Source: Lyophyllum atratum (Eukaryota; Basidiomycota; Agaricomycetes; Agaricales; Lyophyllaceae). From it: a stretch of 64,000 bases of DNA. The stretch is from assembly GCA_014905825.1 (NCBI GenBank), contig JACGCN010000001.1, forward strand, positions 1,984,001-2,048,000, given 5' to 3'. Positions 48,030 to 57,700 of the stretch are shown here, in pieces. Position numbers and translations under genes: made by a program. Position 1 is the stretch's first letter. Every line of letters starts with the position of its first letter. Below the pieces are notes generated by a model. The model searched no databases and had not been told where the DNA came from. It saw only the letters and a program-made list of their open reading frames with translations.

Positions 48030-49863
48030 ATTGACTTTTGGGCTATATCCGAGATACTTACGCTACAATCTCTGGGAACCCGAAAGCCCCTTTACGCGTA
48101 CCACCTCAGATTGGTGTGAAACCGCCGCTCCTTTACCATCACCTCCAGAGGACGAACTCTCGAACGCCGTCGTCGTTAACACCATACGAAACAATCCAGA
48201 CTTGTTCAAGATCGTAACGCCGATCAAAGTTGACGTTTTCGAGAGATTGCTCAAGCTTCATCCAAATCAGCCGTTCGTTAGGTCGGTTTGTCGAGGACTA
48301 CGAGAAGGTTTCTGGCCTATGGCCAATACACACCCTGGCATCTATCCAGACACATATGATGTCTCGCTCCCAACGCCAAGAGACCCGGTTCAGGCTGCAT
48401 TTCTGCGATCGCAAAGAGACGTTGAAGTTGAGAAAGGAAGATTTTCGAAATCGTTTGGAACCGAGCTCTTGCCAGGCATGTATTCGATGCCTATTCACGC
48501 TGTACCTAAGCCGCGATCGGACGACCTAAGACTGGTCACCAATCAATCGGCTGGCGAGTTTTCTTTAAACTCGATGATATCCCACAAGGACATCGCCGGC
48601 GCGCCTTTAGACAACATGCGTCATCTTGGGGAATTGCTGTTATCAATCCGAGAACATTACTCCGGTCCCTTAACGCTATTCAAGTCTGATGTCGCCGAGG
48701 CCTATCGACTATGCCCCCTGCACTTCCACTTCCAAATTCGCCAAATCAACACCATCGACGGTCTGAGATGTGTTGATCGGAATAACGCTTTCGGTGGTCG
48801 TGGCGCAGGATATATCTGGATCTCCACCAATAGCCTTATCACCTGGACGGCTATTCACCTCAAGGAAATCCCTAATCTCCTCACCTATAGCGACGACTCC
48901 TTCGGAATCTGTCGTGAAGATGATATACGGTACTATGAACCATACTATAAATGGTTTCCTTCATCTCAAGTCGCGCTTCTTGAACTCTGGGACGAGCTCG
49001 GGATCCCGCACAAAGAAAGAAAGCAAGTTTTCGGGTCGCCGTTACTGATCATCGGGATTGAAGTCGATCCCAATGCTATGACAATGACGCTTCCCGACGA
49101 GGCAAGGTTGGATCTGATTGCAGAGTTGGCGAGGTTCACCAATAGGCACGCGAAGAAGAGTGTTTGCTTTCCCCACAAAGCGTGGCAGCGTCTTGCAGGA
49201 TGGATAAACTGGGCATTCAATGTCTTTCCTCTCCTTCGACCATGTCTCAACAACGTTTACGCGAAATTGGCTAAAGCACCGGACTTCACCAACGCTAGGA
49301 TCTGGGTTAACGAAGCGATTCGGGAAGACTTGAACTGGGCTTCCGCACATCTGCAAACGGCAACTGGCGTCCATCTCATCCGTTCTCTGAAATGGGATCC
49401 CGACGACGCCGACATCACCCTGGAGTGCGATGCTTGCTTGAATGGAATGGGTTTTTACTACCCGACCACAAAGCGGGCGTTTTACTCCGTCGTACCTGCT
49501 GATGCATCAAACGAAATCATCTTTTTCTATGAAGCACTCTGCGTCACTTGCGCACTCATCGACGCCGACAGTTCATCATCAGGACCGCTTCGCATTGTCA
49601 TAAAAACCGACAATTACAACACCGTGCACATCTTCAATACTCTCCACTGTAAACCATTATACAATCCTCTACTGAAGGCTTTCGCGGATATCATCATCGC
49701 CCACGACCATCAGCTCCGTGTCATACACATTCGCGGCGAAGACAACGTCATCGCCGACGCCGTTTCGCGCGCCAAGATAGGCGTCGCCCTCGATATCGAG
49801 CCCGATCTCAAGCTCGCCATTTTTGAACCCCCTCGACATCTGCTGGGGGCAGTCAAAAAATGA
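46657..49863 (+). CDS. Ngaro reverse transcriptase-RNase H (with long N-terminal overlap frame)
   Basis: 1,068 codons open from the ATG at 46657. From about residue 458 the sequence is a DIRS/Ngaro-type polymerase: GMYSMPIHAVPKPRSDDLRL, FKSDVAEAYRLCPLHFHFQ (first catalytic Asp), NAFGGRGAGYIWIS and TYSDDSFGI (YxDD box at residues 744-747). RNase H follows: LECDACLNGMGFYYPT, an IFFYEALCVTCAL helix and VIKTDNYNTVHIFNTL, ending RVIHIRGEDNVIADAVSR. Residues 1-457 read the +1 frame of the Gag gene; they are Ser/Pro/Arg-rich and have no recognised domain, yet contain no stop. Expression may use the second, strong ATG (leaky scanning) or a +1 frameshift near the Gag stop. The stop TGA (49861-49863) overlaps the recombinase ATG. 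Confidence 0.85.
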   Translation: MADRLPNPNIRPPSLLQRLTKIPLDLRLSTPRPSTPPLQALTPKPSWPSRKYSDPLGNLKSVKGQPSSKSWISSQMQEPMNLPDGQPSRPVSANLITSNLPEPLLCPEEMSSRELQTNNQIVQTLGLEVNRQSEPITRIGKHQIQTSEPKTSCAPSNLERDVLENSHRFPILPIRAQSPMEVTAQETTMRNPRSERLTKESCHGIRKRRTYWRRRIPNATKTASCSNITRGTRAKSRERLDSPPLPREVSLSRNGTTSSAGTPSTSTSCSVHSIMFPLLKRTLDVSEELKSISEGMIQSGRFKRAAIGPPPGMPTPKRMRSLSPDARKNSRPTRNISMVFSLPSESTITDKLSSSTALSEMKSGVDTVVYSPTKQTSRDYSAQSSCQRESSPVQEVDPRRGLDREACVQRERSRSVTDSTKGIAPAWTERAISPTSAKDQNVTQHPTESSSAPTRRNELTFGLYPRYLRYNLWEPESPFTRTTSDWCETAAPLPSPPEDELSNAVVVNTIRNNPDLFKIVTPIKVDVFERLLKLHPNQPFVRSVCRGLREGFWPMANTHPGIYPDTYDVSLPTPRDPVQAAFLRSQRDVEVEKGRFSKSFGTELLPGMYSMPIHAVPKPRSDDLRLVTNQSAGEFSLNSMISHKDIAGAPLDNMRHLGELLLSIREHYSGPLTLFKSDVAEAYRLCPLHFHFQIRQINTIDGLRCVDRNNAFGGRGAGYIWISTNSLITWTAIHLKEIPNLLTYSDDSFGICREDDIRYYEPYYKWFPSSQVALLELWDELGIPHKERKQVFGSPLLIIGIEVDPNAMTMTLPDEARLDLIAELARFTNRHAKKSVCFPHKAWQRLAGWINWAFNVFPLLRPCLNNVYAKLAKAPDFTNARIWVNEAIREDLNWASAHLQTATGVHLIRSLKWDPDDADITLECDACLNGMGFYYPTTKRAFYSVVPADASNEIIFFYEALCVTCALIDADSSSSGPLRIVIKTDNYNTVHIFNTLHCKPLYNPLLKAFADIIIAHDHQLRVIHIRGEDNVIADAVSRAKIGVALDIEPDLKLAIFEPPRHLLGAVKK

Positions 49864-50870
49864 ATCTAGGCGTCATCAGGTCCAGGCAGCCAATCCGAAA
49901 GGCCTGGACACGGGAGCGCCTCGTTCACGAGCGTGCTCTCGCATTAGGGTGTATGATTGACAAATCTACATTCACCGGATATGGTTCTTCTTTAAACTCT
50001 TACCTCGAATTCGTGAAGTTGCACGACCTCCCAGTCGAACCCACCTCCGAAACATTATCATTTTACGTCGTCTTCATGTCCCATCACATCCGACCGAAGT
50101 CTGTCGGTGCCTATCTATCGGGAATCTGCAAGTTACTCGAACCCCACTTCCCCAATGTTCGCGAGCTTCGGAAGGCAGGCCTCGTATCGAAAACCCTGTC
50201 TGGTTGCCTGCGCCTTCGCGGCGTACCAGTTAACAGAAAATCTCCGCTGACTCGAGACGACCTCTCACGGGTTATTGATTTTTATGCTGCTTCAACCAAT
50301 CATGACGACAGGTTGTTCGTAGCCATGATTGTTACCGGATTCTACGCTCTCCTACGCCTTGGCGAGTTGACACAACCCGACGCCAGGAATCTTCGAGACG
50401 ATCGCAAAATTGTTCGGATTCTTTCGGTATCCTTCTCCGCCACCCACTACGAATTCTTTCTGCCAGCACACAAGACTGACAGATTCTTCGAGGGAAACAA
50501 AGTCATCGTATCCGGCAACAACCACCACACAGACCCGTTGAGACAATTCATGGCGTACCTCACGTCACGAAATCGTCTATTTCCCTTATCCACCGAGTTG
50601 TGGTTGACCAGCAGGAACGCCGTCCCCACTCGATCATTCTTCACGCGGCGTCTGCGTACTTTCTTCGACGAGTCCATGGCTGGCCAATCGATGAGAGCGG
50701 GCGGCGCTACTTTCCTTGCCGAAAACGGAGTTGCCCCCCACATTATTCAAGCAATAGGACGGTGGGCAAGTGAGGCTTTTCAGATCTACATCCGAAAAAG
50801 CCCCGTCTTGATCCAAGCACTCCTATACAGTCGCCGACAGCGTGACATTCCGTTTTATCACCATGAGTAA
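49860..50870 (+). CDS. Ngaro tyrosine recombinase
   Basis: 336 codons starting at the ATGA overlap with the polymerase stop. The N-terminal SAM-like DNA-binding part includes STFTGYGSSLNSYLEFVKLH and SHHIRPKSVGAYLSGICKLL. The catalytic domain shows FYALLRLGELTQ (Arg166), AGQSMRAGGATFLAENG (Arg279), IGRWASEAFQIYIRKSP (Trp302, nucleophile Tyr310). The usual HxxR motif reads QxxR here (Gln276). YR integrates the circular DNA copy by site-specific-like strand exchange. The frame is intact, so the element may be autonomous. Confidence 0.88.
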   Translation: MNLGVIRSRQPIRKAWTRERLVHERALALGCMIDKSTFTGYGSSLNSYLEFVKLHDLPVEPTSETLSFYVVFMSHHIRPKSVGAYLSGICKLLEPHFPNVRELRKAGLVSKTLSGCLRLRGVPVNRKSPLTRDDLSRVIDFYAASTNHDDRLFVAMIVTGFYALLRLGELTQPDARNLRDDRKIVRILSVSFSATHYEFFLPAHKTDRFFEGNKVIVSGNNHHTDPLRQFMAYLTSRNRLFPLSTELWLTSRNAVPTRSFFTRRLRTFFDESMAGQSMRAGGATFLAENGVAPHIIQAIGRWASEAFQIYIRKSPVLIQALLYSRRQRDIPFYHHE

Positions 50871-50933
50871 CATTAACATTTCCATACTCTTGCACCTCAG
50901 AACGCGCTATCTTTACCCATGCCCTCTTACTTC

Positions 50934-51058
50934 GGTCATATTCACGAGGCCCACCCCTTACCCCATGCTCTATACTTCGGTCATATTCACGAGACCCTAT
51001 ACTTAGGTCATATTCACGACGACCATTACCCTATTTTTGTCCTGGGTCATATGCACGA
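50934..51058 (+). repeat. Four copies of a 14-bp motif downstream of the recombinase gene
   Basis: GGTCATATTCACGA at 50934, 50979 and 51006, and a variant (GGTCATATGCACGA) at 51045. Flanks ACTTCGG and GA(G/C) are partly shared. It lies between the last gene and repeat B1, as a binding-site array would. Confidence 0.75.
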
Positions 51059-51180
51059 GACCCACATCGTTTCACGCTACGTAATCCCTTCTCATCTTTA
51101 CTTATTCACCTTCATAGTCCCCTCATATATCTTTTTCTATTGCTCCTCAACATCGTCCCTCAATCTTCTTATAGCCTTTA

Positions 51181-51304
51181 TAGCCGTACCTCACTACAAA
51201 AATATATATTTCGGGCCATCGGGACGCGGCTTTACTGCTAGCCCGATAAGCCCGAGATGCCTATAAAACCGCGAGCCTCTAGCGTTTCTCAGACCGCACA
51301 TTGG
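51181..51304 (+). repeat. Ngaro repeat B1
   Basis: 124 bp from TAGCCGTACCTCAC to CCGCACATTGG, directly joined to A2. It carries a hairpin (CGGGCCATCGGG paired with CCCGATAAGCCCG) and a CTATAAAAC box. Confidence 0.85.
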
Positions 51305-51610
51305 TCGGGTTTAAACGAACCCGTTTACACAAGGTCAATGTGCAGTCCCTTGAGACTCTGCGTTGAGCAAGAGAAATTAAACATGTGCAAACTGCACAAA
51401 TATGTGAATGACGAGACCATGGCGCTCACTGACGCGCAGTCTCATATTACTAAGAATTCGAGTAGTCTAGAAGACGGATAGTTGAGACGGGTTCTCCTCC
51501 GGGAACCTTGTCATCACAACTCAAGCCTCTTCTAGGTAAATTTGAATTCGCAGGAATCTTGTTATCACAACTCATTCCTGTTATAGAGCAGAGTCTTGTT
51601 TTCTTCGAGG
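51305..51610 (+). repeat. Ngaro repeat A2
   Basis: 306 bp copy of A1 with two differences noticed (AGTAGTCTAG for AGTAGCCTAG; GGAATCTTG for GGAACCTTG). Confidence 0.9.
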
Positions 51611-51659
51611 CCCACCCACCCACTCCTTTTTTTTCTTATATGTTTTTTACGAGATGTAC

Positions 51660-51850
51660 TAGCCGTACCTCACTACAAAAATATATATTTCGGGCCATCG
51701 GGACGCGGCTTTACTGCTAGCCCGATAAGCCCGACCTCACTACAAAAATATATATTTCGGGCCATCGGGACGCGGCTTTACTGCTAGCCCGATAAGCCCG
51801 AGATGCCTATAAAACCGCGAGCCTCTAGCGTTTCTCAGACCGCACATTGG
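51660..51850 (+). repeat. Ngaro repeat B2 with a 67-bp internal duplication
   Basis: 191 bp, equal to B1 (124 bp) plus a second copy of a 67-bp unit beginning ACCTCACTACAAAAATATAT. It is separated from A2 by 49 bp with C- and T-runs. Confidence 0.85.
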
Positions 51851-51904
51851 ATCGGAAAATTTAGCCAATGTGTGATTGGACCGTCATAAAAAGGATTGTC
51901 CTTA

Positions 51905-52278
51905 CAGCCGTTTGCGGAACTTAGGGCGCGAGCCGAATTTTCTCACAACCCGTGATTTTTGAGCATGAATCTTCCGTCGGCCATATCTCACTCAGTTTTG
52001 CTCGGAACACTCTGAATCTTAGACCGTTCGAACGAGCGAACTTTTCTGCAGGTGCACATATAGAAAAAGTAGCGAAAATATGAGTTTATTTTTCTGGTAG
52101 CATGAGGTGGCCTCTGTGAGCATCGGTGTAAGATTGCAACCCCAGGAGGGATTCTAAGCTTATGAGGCTTGGATACAACATATATAGGGTATTATTACAG
52201 GTGCCTATGTATTTCTTTCGAGGCAGGGGGTGGTGTAGCGACGACGGCGGCCACATCTTCTCGACGGGCCGTGAGAAT
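51905..52278 (+). repeat. Left terminal inverted repeat
   Basis: 374 bp, inverted match to 61545-61918. It includes an ATATATAGGG TATA-like stretch about 160 bp before the transposase ATG, so it probably carries the promoter. Confidence 0.9.
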
Positions 52279-52347
52279 CTACATCACAGCACTCTTCTCC
52301 AACGTCGTTCAACATTGTTCCACATAAGACTTGTGCAAAGACTTCAG

Positions 52348-53570
52348 ATGCCTCGGAAAAGGCGAGCTGGACCTCTCCGAGTGCATTATTCTCCTGACCT
52401 GAAGCGGAGAATCATTTATCAGAGGAACATACTCAAGAATTCTACCACAGAGATTTCCATCAATCTCAACATCCCGCTGCGTGTAGTCCAACGCGCCATA
52501 CAGACCTGGAATAAAATTGGCGAGGTCTGCCGGAATCGGAGGCATATGGGCCGTGCGCCACTGTTGTCTCCTGCACACACCAGGGTATGTAACTATGTCT
52601 TGATTGCCGTGTTTCCCTGCCACTGACTCAACTTGTTGCAGTTTTTGTTGGCATTGCTTGAGCACTCTCCCGATATGTATCTGGATGAAATCCAGGAGCA
52701 AATGCTTGAACAGCATGATATCAACATCTCGATTCCCGCTATCTGGCGCACACTGAAGCGGCTTGGGATTGGCTTGAAGAAGGTGATAAAGTAATTCGCC
52801 TCTGATGTCTAATCCAGCATTGATATAGTAGCCCTTTCTCTCAAGCTCTCTAAGATGGCTGCTGAACGATCCGAGGAAGTTCGACGCAAGTTCATCATGG
52901 AAATTGGAGCGGAACCGCCGGAATACCTGGTAATGGCCGACGAGGCTGCAGTGAATATCTTGACCACGTACAGGTCCAATGGATGGTCCGTCCAAGGCTT
53001 ACGTGCCCGTAAAAGGTGTTGCTTCTTCCGGGGCACAAGGTAAGGCTTGACAACATATTGAGCGTGACAGGGCGTGTATTGATGATGATAGATATTCATT
53101 GCTGCCAGCGATTACGATGAACGGAATCATTTACAGTCATGTAAAGATTGGTGGTTATAATGGCGATCAGTTCCTCGAATGGCTTGAGGGTCTTTTGCGG
53201 GTCATGAATCCTTACCCCGCTCCTCAAAGTGTCCTTGTTCTTGACAACTGTCGGATTCACCATGTACCAGGTGTCGAGGAGTTATGTGAAGAACGGTGCG
53301 TGAACAAATCACACTTCTCACTATTCTTATCTCAATTCCGCTTCTAGTGGTGTAAAGCTCATATATCTTCCACCTTACTCTCCTGATCTCAACCCCATCG
53401 AGGAGTGTTTCTCATTTGTCAAGCACTTCATTCGCCGTTATGGACACAGGTTCCGTGACATTGTCAAAACTGGTCATGCTGCTGAGCCATATCTCTTTCT
53501 TTACAATGTCCTTGACCAGGTCAACGCTGAGGCTGCTCGAGGATGGTTCCGTCATTCAGGCTATTTGTAA
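52348..53570 (+). CDS. DDE transposase, Tc1/mariner (DDE_3) type, with introns
   Basis: The ATG at 52348 gives MPRKRRAGPLRVHYSPDLKR, then an HTH with TEISINLNIPLRVVQRAIQT. Intron 1 is 52585-52641. Exon 2 gives LLALLEHSPDMYLDEIQEQM and ISIPAIWRTLKRLGIGLKK (second HTH). Further introns are near 52785-52845, 53041-53092 and 53296-53347. The catalytic core shows EYLVMADEAAVN (Asp1), QSVLVLDNCRIHHVPG (Asp2) and YLPPYSPDLNPIEECFSFVK (Glu). It ends WFRHSGYL, stop 53568-53570. All three acidic residues and both HTHs are present and no frame break is seen, so it may be active. About 315 residues. Confidence 0.87.
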
Positions 53571-54458
53571 AATCAACATTACGATTGCACCACTAGGTAT
53601 AAACAATACTTATTACGCTACAAAACGACTGAAGTAAAGGGAGTGTGGTTAAAAGAGTGTGGTAAAGGGGTCGGGGTATAGCGAACGTTTGGTGGATTAT
53701 ATATGAAAACGGTACCAATAAAATTACTTCTTTGTCTTCTTCCCGCTGGCGCGTTTGACCTTCTTGATCTCTTTCTCGACTGCGTCAAGGAGGAACGTGG
53801 CATTGCCTTTGGACAAGTTATAATCCTGCTGGAGTTCGTCAACTGAAAAACCAGTGATTTCATCAATATGATAGAAATCGTGCAACTCGAAAGAGTCAGC
53901 AACAATATCAAGGTTTCTTCTCGGTTGACGCTCATGTAATTGGAGGATGAAAGTGCTGATCTCCGGATAGGGATTTGCTTCGCCATCGTCTACAGGATCA
54001 CTGGAGGGTATAGCTGATTGTGGTTGGGGAGGTGCGGCAGTAGGAGTTGCAGTATAAGGAGGCATGAACCAAGGTGGTGGTGTCATGAAGTATGGATTCA
54101 TGAAATGAGCGGGGTTGGGAACAGGTGTTGCAGGTGCAGCTGGGGCCGCTATAGGAGCCTGAGGACCCTGGAACTCCACGAACAGCTCACTTTTTGGTGG
54201 GGTGCTCAGAGTTACGCCATGCGTACCCATGGCCTGATGTAAACGATAAGTAAATTGAGGGGATGAAGGAGTAGGGTACAAGCTCACCAGTGCCAAGGCC
54301 CATCCGCGAAGCTGACCGTGGGTCAATGCAATGTGCTCGCCACTACGCGAAACTTTGCATGCTTTCGTGGGACCGCAGCGCTGGCATCTCCCAAGAGCTG
54401 CCTGCAGCTGCTCTAGATGTTTTGTTTCATTTCCCATGAGCCCGCCATCATCGACCTC

Positions 54459-54724
54459 TGCAGGCCCAGATCTAGAAGACACGAAAACAGGAGCCTCAGT
54501 GTCACGAAGGTGGGAGAGAACAACTGAGATTGAGATCTACCTAGAAGACACGAAAACAGGCTACAGTACATGTCAGATAGAGCGAACGGGACGAATGGAC
54601 GTATACGTACAGCCTCAGTGTCACGAAGGTGGGAGAGAACAACTGAGGCTGGCGAGAGGGAAAACCGACGAGTATAGGTAAAGAGTCACGTGGTCTGTAA
54701 CGTAAGCGCTGATAATATCCAACA
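54459..54724 (-). repeat. Copia LTR (3' LTR relative to the gene)
   Basis: 266 bp starting TGCAGGCCC and ending CCAACA. It holds two internal duplications: AGAAGACACGAAAACAGG twice, and a block starting GCCTCAGTGTCACGAAGG twice. Confidence 0.93.
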
Positions 54725-54791
54725 CAACCCCATCAGCGCAGAAGTGGAAGAGGAAGTCGGGGATGCTGATATATGATAAGTAAGTAAAGGA

Positions 54792-57700
54792 TCATGGCAT
54801 ATGAATGAGTCCGAGAGCAGCAACGAATTTGCGATGGAGAGGTAAGGGAAGAAGCTTGGTGAGAATGTCGGCCGTCATGTCCAATGTCGAGACCCAACTC
54901 GCGTCGAAGGAATCAGAGAGGAGATGTTCGCGAATAAAGTGATACCGAATATCAATGTGTTTCGAGCGCGAAGATGTGCTGTCCGATTTGGCAATGTCGA
55001 GAGTGCTCTTGTTATCACAGAGAAGTGGGAAAGGACGAGGAATGGGAAGACCGAGTGAAGTGACGAGTAACCTGATCCATATCGCTTCCTTCATGGCATG
55101 GGTTAACGCCATGTATTCGGCCTCAGTCGACGACAGCGCAATGGTCCGTTGCTTCACGGCTGACCAGGAGACGAGACTGGAATAGAGGAAGAATGCATAT
55201 CCAGATACACTTCGACGAGTAACCTCATCAGACGCCCAATCTGCATCCGACATGCCACAGTCCCCGGGAAGTAGTAGACGCATTGGAGGTCCAACCGGTG
55301 TCTGAAGGAAATTGTACTCCAGGGCATAATCAGCGGTCCCAACGAGATATCGAAGAACTCCTTTGGCGGCAAGTAAGTGGGCACGAGTGGGGTTGGCGTT
55401 GAATTGGCCGAGAGACATGGTGGTGAATGCGATATCAGGACGTGTGCAAAGGCTGAGGTACAAGAGACTCCCGACGAGGCGTTGATAATGGACTTTGACT
55501 TCGGAATCAGGAATTTCGGGAAGTGAATTCGGCGGCGGTTCTGGTAAGGAGTGAAGTTTCTGGTGTAGAGGAAGAGACGAGGGACGGGCATCGGTAAGAT
55601 GATACGTGGAAAGGAGATCGTTGACGTAGCCTTTCTGCGAAAGGTAGAGTTTCCGGTTGGAACGATCACGGTCAATGCGGATGCCTAGATAGAGGGAAGC
55701 CGCGCCGAGGTCGTTTACTTCAAAACGTTCGTTCATCCTTTTGATAATCCAGGCGTAGAGAATGTGAGAGTTGGTGGCCGTCAGACCATCATCGACATGT
55801 ACCGGGATAATGATAACAAGATCGGTACCATTAGTGGGCATGGGTATGGACGGATGAGGCGGGGATGAGAATCGGCCGAAGAAAACGGCATGATCAACCT
55901 CGCATCGGGTGAGTCCAATTTCCTCCAAAACACTGCGCAGGAGGGTGTACCATTCATGGGACGACTGCTTGAGTCCGTAAAGCGCACGAAGAACACGATA
56001 GACCGACAACTTGTCAACTTCTGGAAATCCTGGAATTTGCTTGCAAAAAATCTCGTGAGAGAGAGGAGCGTGGAGGAATGCCGTTTTGACGTCGAATGTG
56101 AATAAGTCCAGGTCATGAAGGGCAGCGTAGGCCAGGACTATCCGGATGCTCGTCAATTTCGCAACAGGAGCGTATGTGTTGCCATAATCGTCCGGTCCTT
56201 GGCTAAATCCCTGAGCAACCAGGCGGGCCTTCTCTTTACCCCGAATCACTGTTCCGTCAGGATTGAGTTTGAACGCATACACCCAGCGTACACCAATCGC
56301 TTTCCGACCCGATGGAAGCGAAGCTACCTGCAAAACGCCTTGCGCATGAAGACCATCAACTTCTCTCTTCATCGCAGCTAACCAGACATCCGCGTCCGAG
56401 CGGTGTGTTGCTTCATAGTAATTCTCGGGAGCTTTGGCGAGGTCATATTGCCGAGGAGTACGAAAAGGAAGGGGATCCGGGCCGTGAGTAACATATGCTT
56501 TATATTCGGCCAGGACGGCAGGTTCAAGAAACGAGTCATGGTCTGAGAAGGTGTTTGCAGTGAGCAGAGCCTGAAAATCTAGAATAGCGCTAAGTCCTTG
56601 AACTGGCAGTGTACGCGCCTGACGATTTGCTCGCAGCCGAGTAAGACGTTCATTTTGAGCTGCGACTTGCTCCAGGTGAGCACGACCGAGTGCTGTAGGC
56701 TTGACTGTGCGACGAGGACGAGAGGGGAGTATAGGCGGAGCAACAGGAGAAGGAATGACTTGTGGGGGAGCTGAGGAGGATGATGGAGTGGGAGATGGAG
56801 GAGATGGAGGAGACGGAGGAGATGAAGGATCGAGGGGTGGAGGGGACGGAGTAGTTATAGTAGGAGGAGTGACGTTGTGAGGTTTGAGTCGACCGCGAAC
56901 ATTTTCGTTGAAGATGACATCCCGCGAAAAGAAGTATTTGCCGTTTAGGTCGCGTACTCGCCAACCGATGCGGTTCTCATCATATCCAACAAATATTGCT
57001 TCGAAACGTTTCGGACCACCCTTGGCGCGAATTTCGGCGGGATAAAGGACGTAACACTGGCAACCCCATACGCGAAGTTGAGAGAGATCGGGTTTGCGTT
57101 TTTCCATGACTTCGAAAGGCGTGGTGAGGGCAGGAAGTGTCGACGTAGGCAATAGGTTTCGGAGATATTGACTGGTGAGGACGGCGTCACCCAGGAAGGA
57201 TAATGGTAGGCCAGACTCGGCCATAAGTGTTTGGGCAGTATCTTCGATGGTCCTGATGTATCGTTCAGCTTTTCCGTTCTGCTGATGAGCATATGGGGCT
57301 GTCGATTGGTGAATGATACCACGAGATTCCAAGTGAGTATGTAAGGCGCCTGCGGTAAATTCGAGAGCACCATCCGAACGAAGGACGAGGACCAGATTTC
57401 CCGATTTCAGTTCCCATCGCACGGAGGTAGACTTGAAATGCTCGGTAGCTTGATCCTTTGTTGAGAGAAGAGCAGTACTTCCGAAGTTCGAGTGGTCATC
57501 GAGAATGGAGTTGAAGTATGTGGTTTGACCGTTTGAAAAACGGACAGGAAATGGTCCACAGGTATCCATGTGAAGCAAATCGCATACACGATCAGCACGT
57601 TTCTCAAAGTGATCGTACGGTCGGGCTGGCTGTTTCCCGATGATGCATGGTATACAGTGTGTGTCTTGGAAGGGACCAACGTACGCAACCCCAGTTGCGT

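Larger units (their letters stand above)
46293..51850 (+). mobile_element. Ngaro-type (YR) retrotransposon, apparently complete
   Basis: A 5.56 kb tyrosine-recombinase retroelement. It has the split direct-repeat plan of Ngaro elements: A1 (46293-46598), three reading frames, then B1 (51181-51304), A2 (51305-51610) and B2 (51660-51850). Proteins: a CCCH-finger Gag-like protein, a reverse transcriptase-RNase H of DIRS/Ngaro type, and a tyrosine recombinase instead of an integrase. A1 and A2 are both 306 bp with only two differences noticed, so the copy is young. Ngaro elements are known from basidiomycetes; replication is thought to pass through a circular DNA that YR inserts without target duplication. 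The ends are placed by the repeats and may be off by a few bases. Confidence 0.85.

Noticed and set aside
52162..52347. In-frame N-terminal extension of the transposase (also at the second gene) reaching into the TIR
   Set aside because: The same open stretch precedes both unrelated genes because the TIR is repeated; it is promoter/leader sequence.
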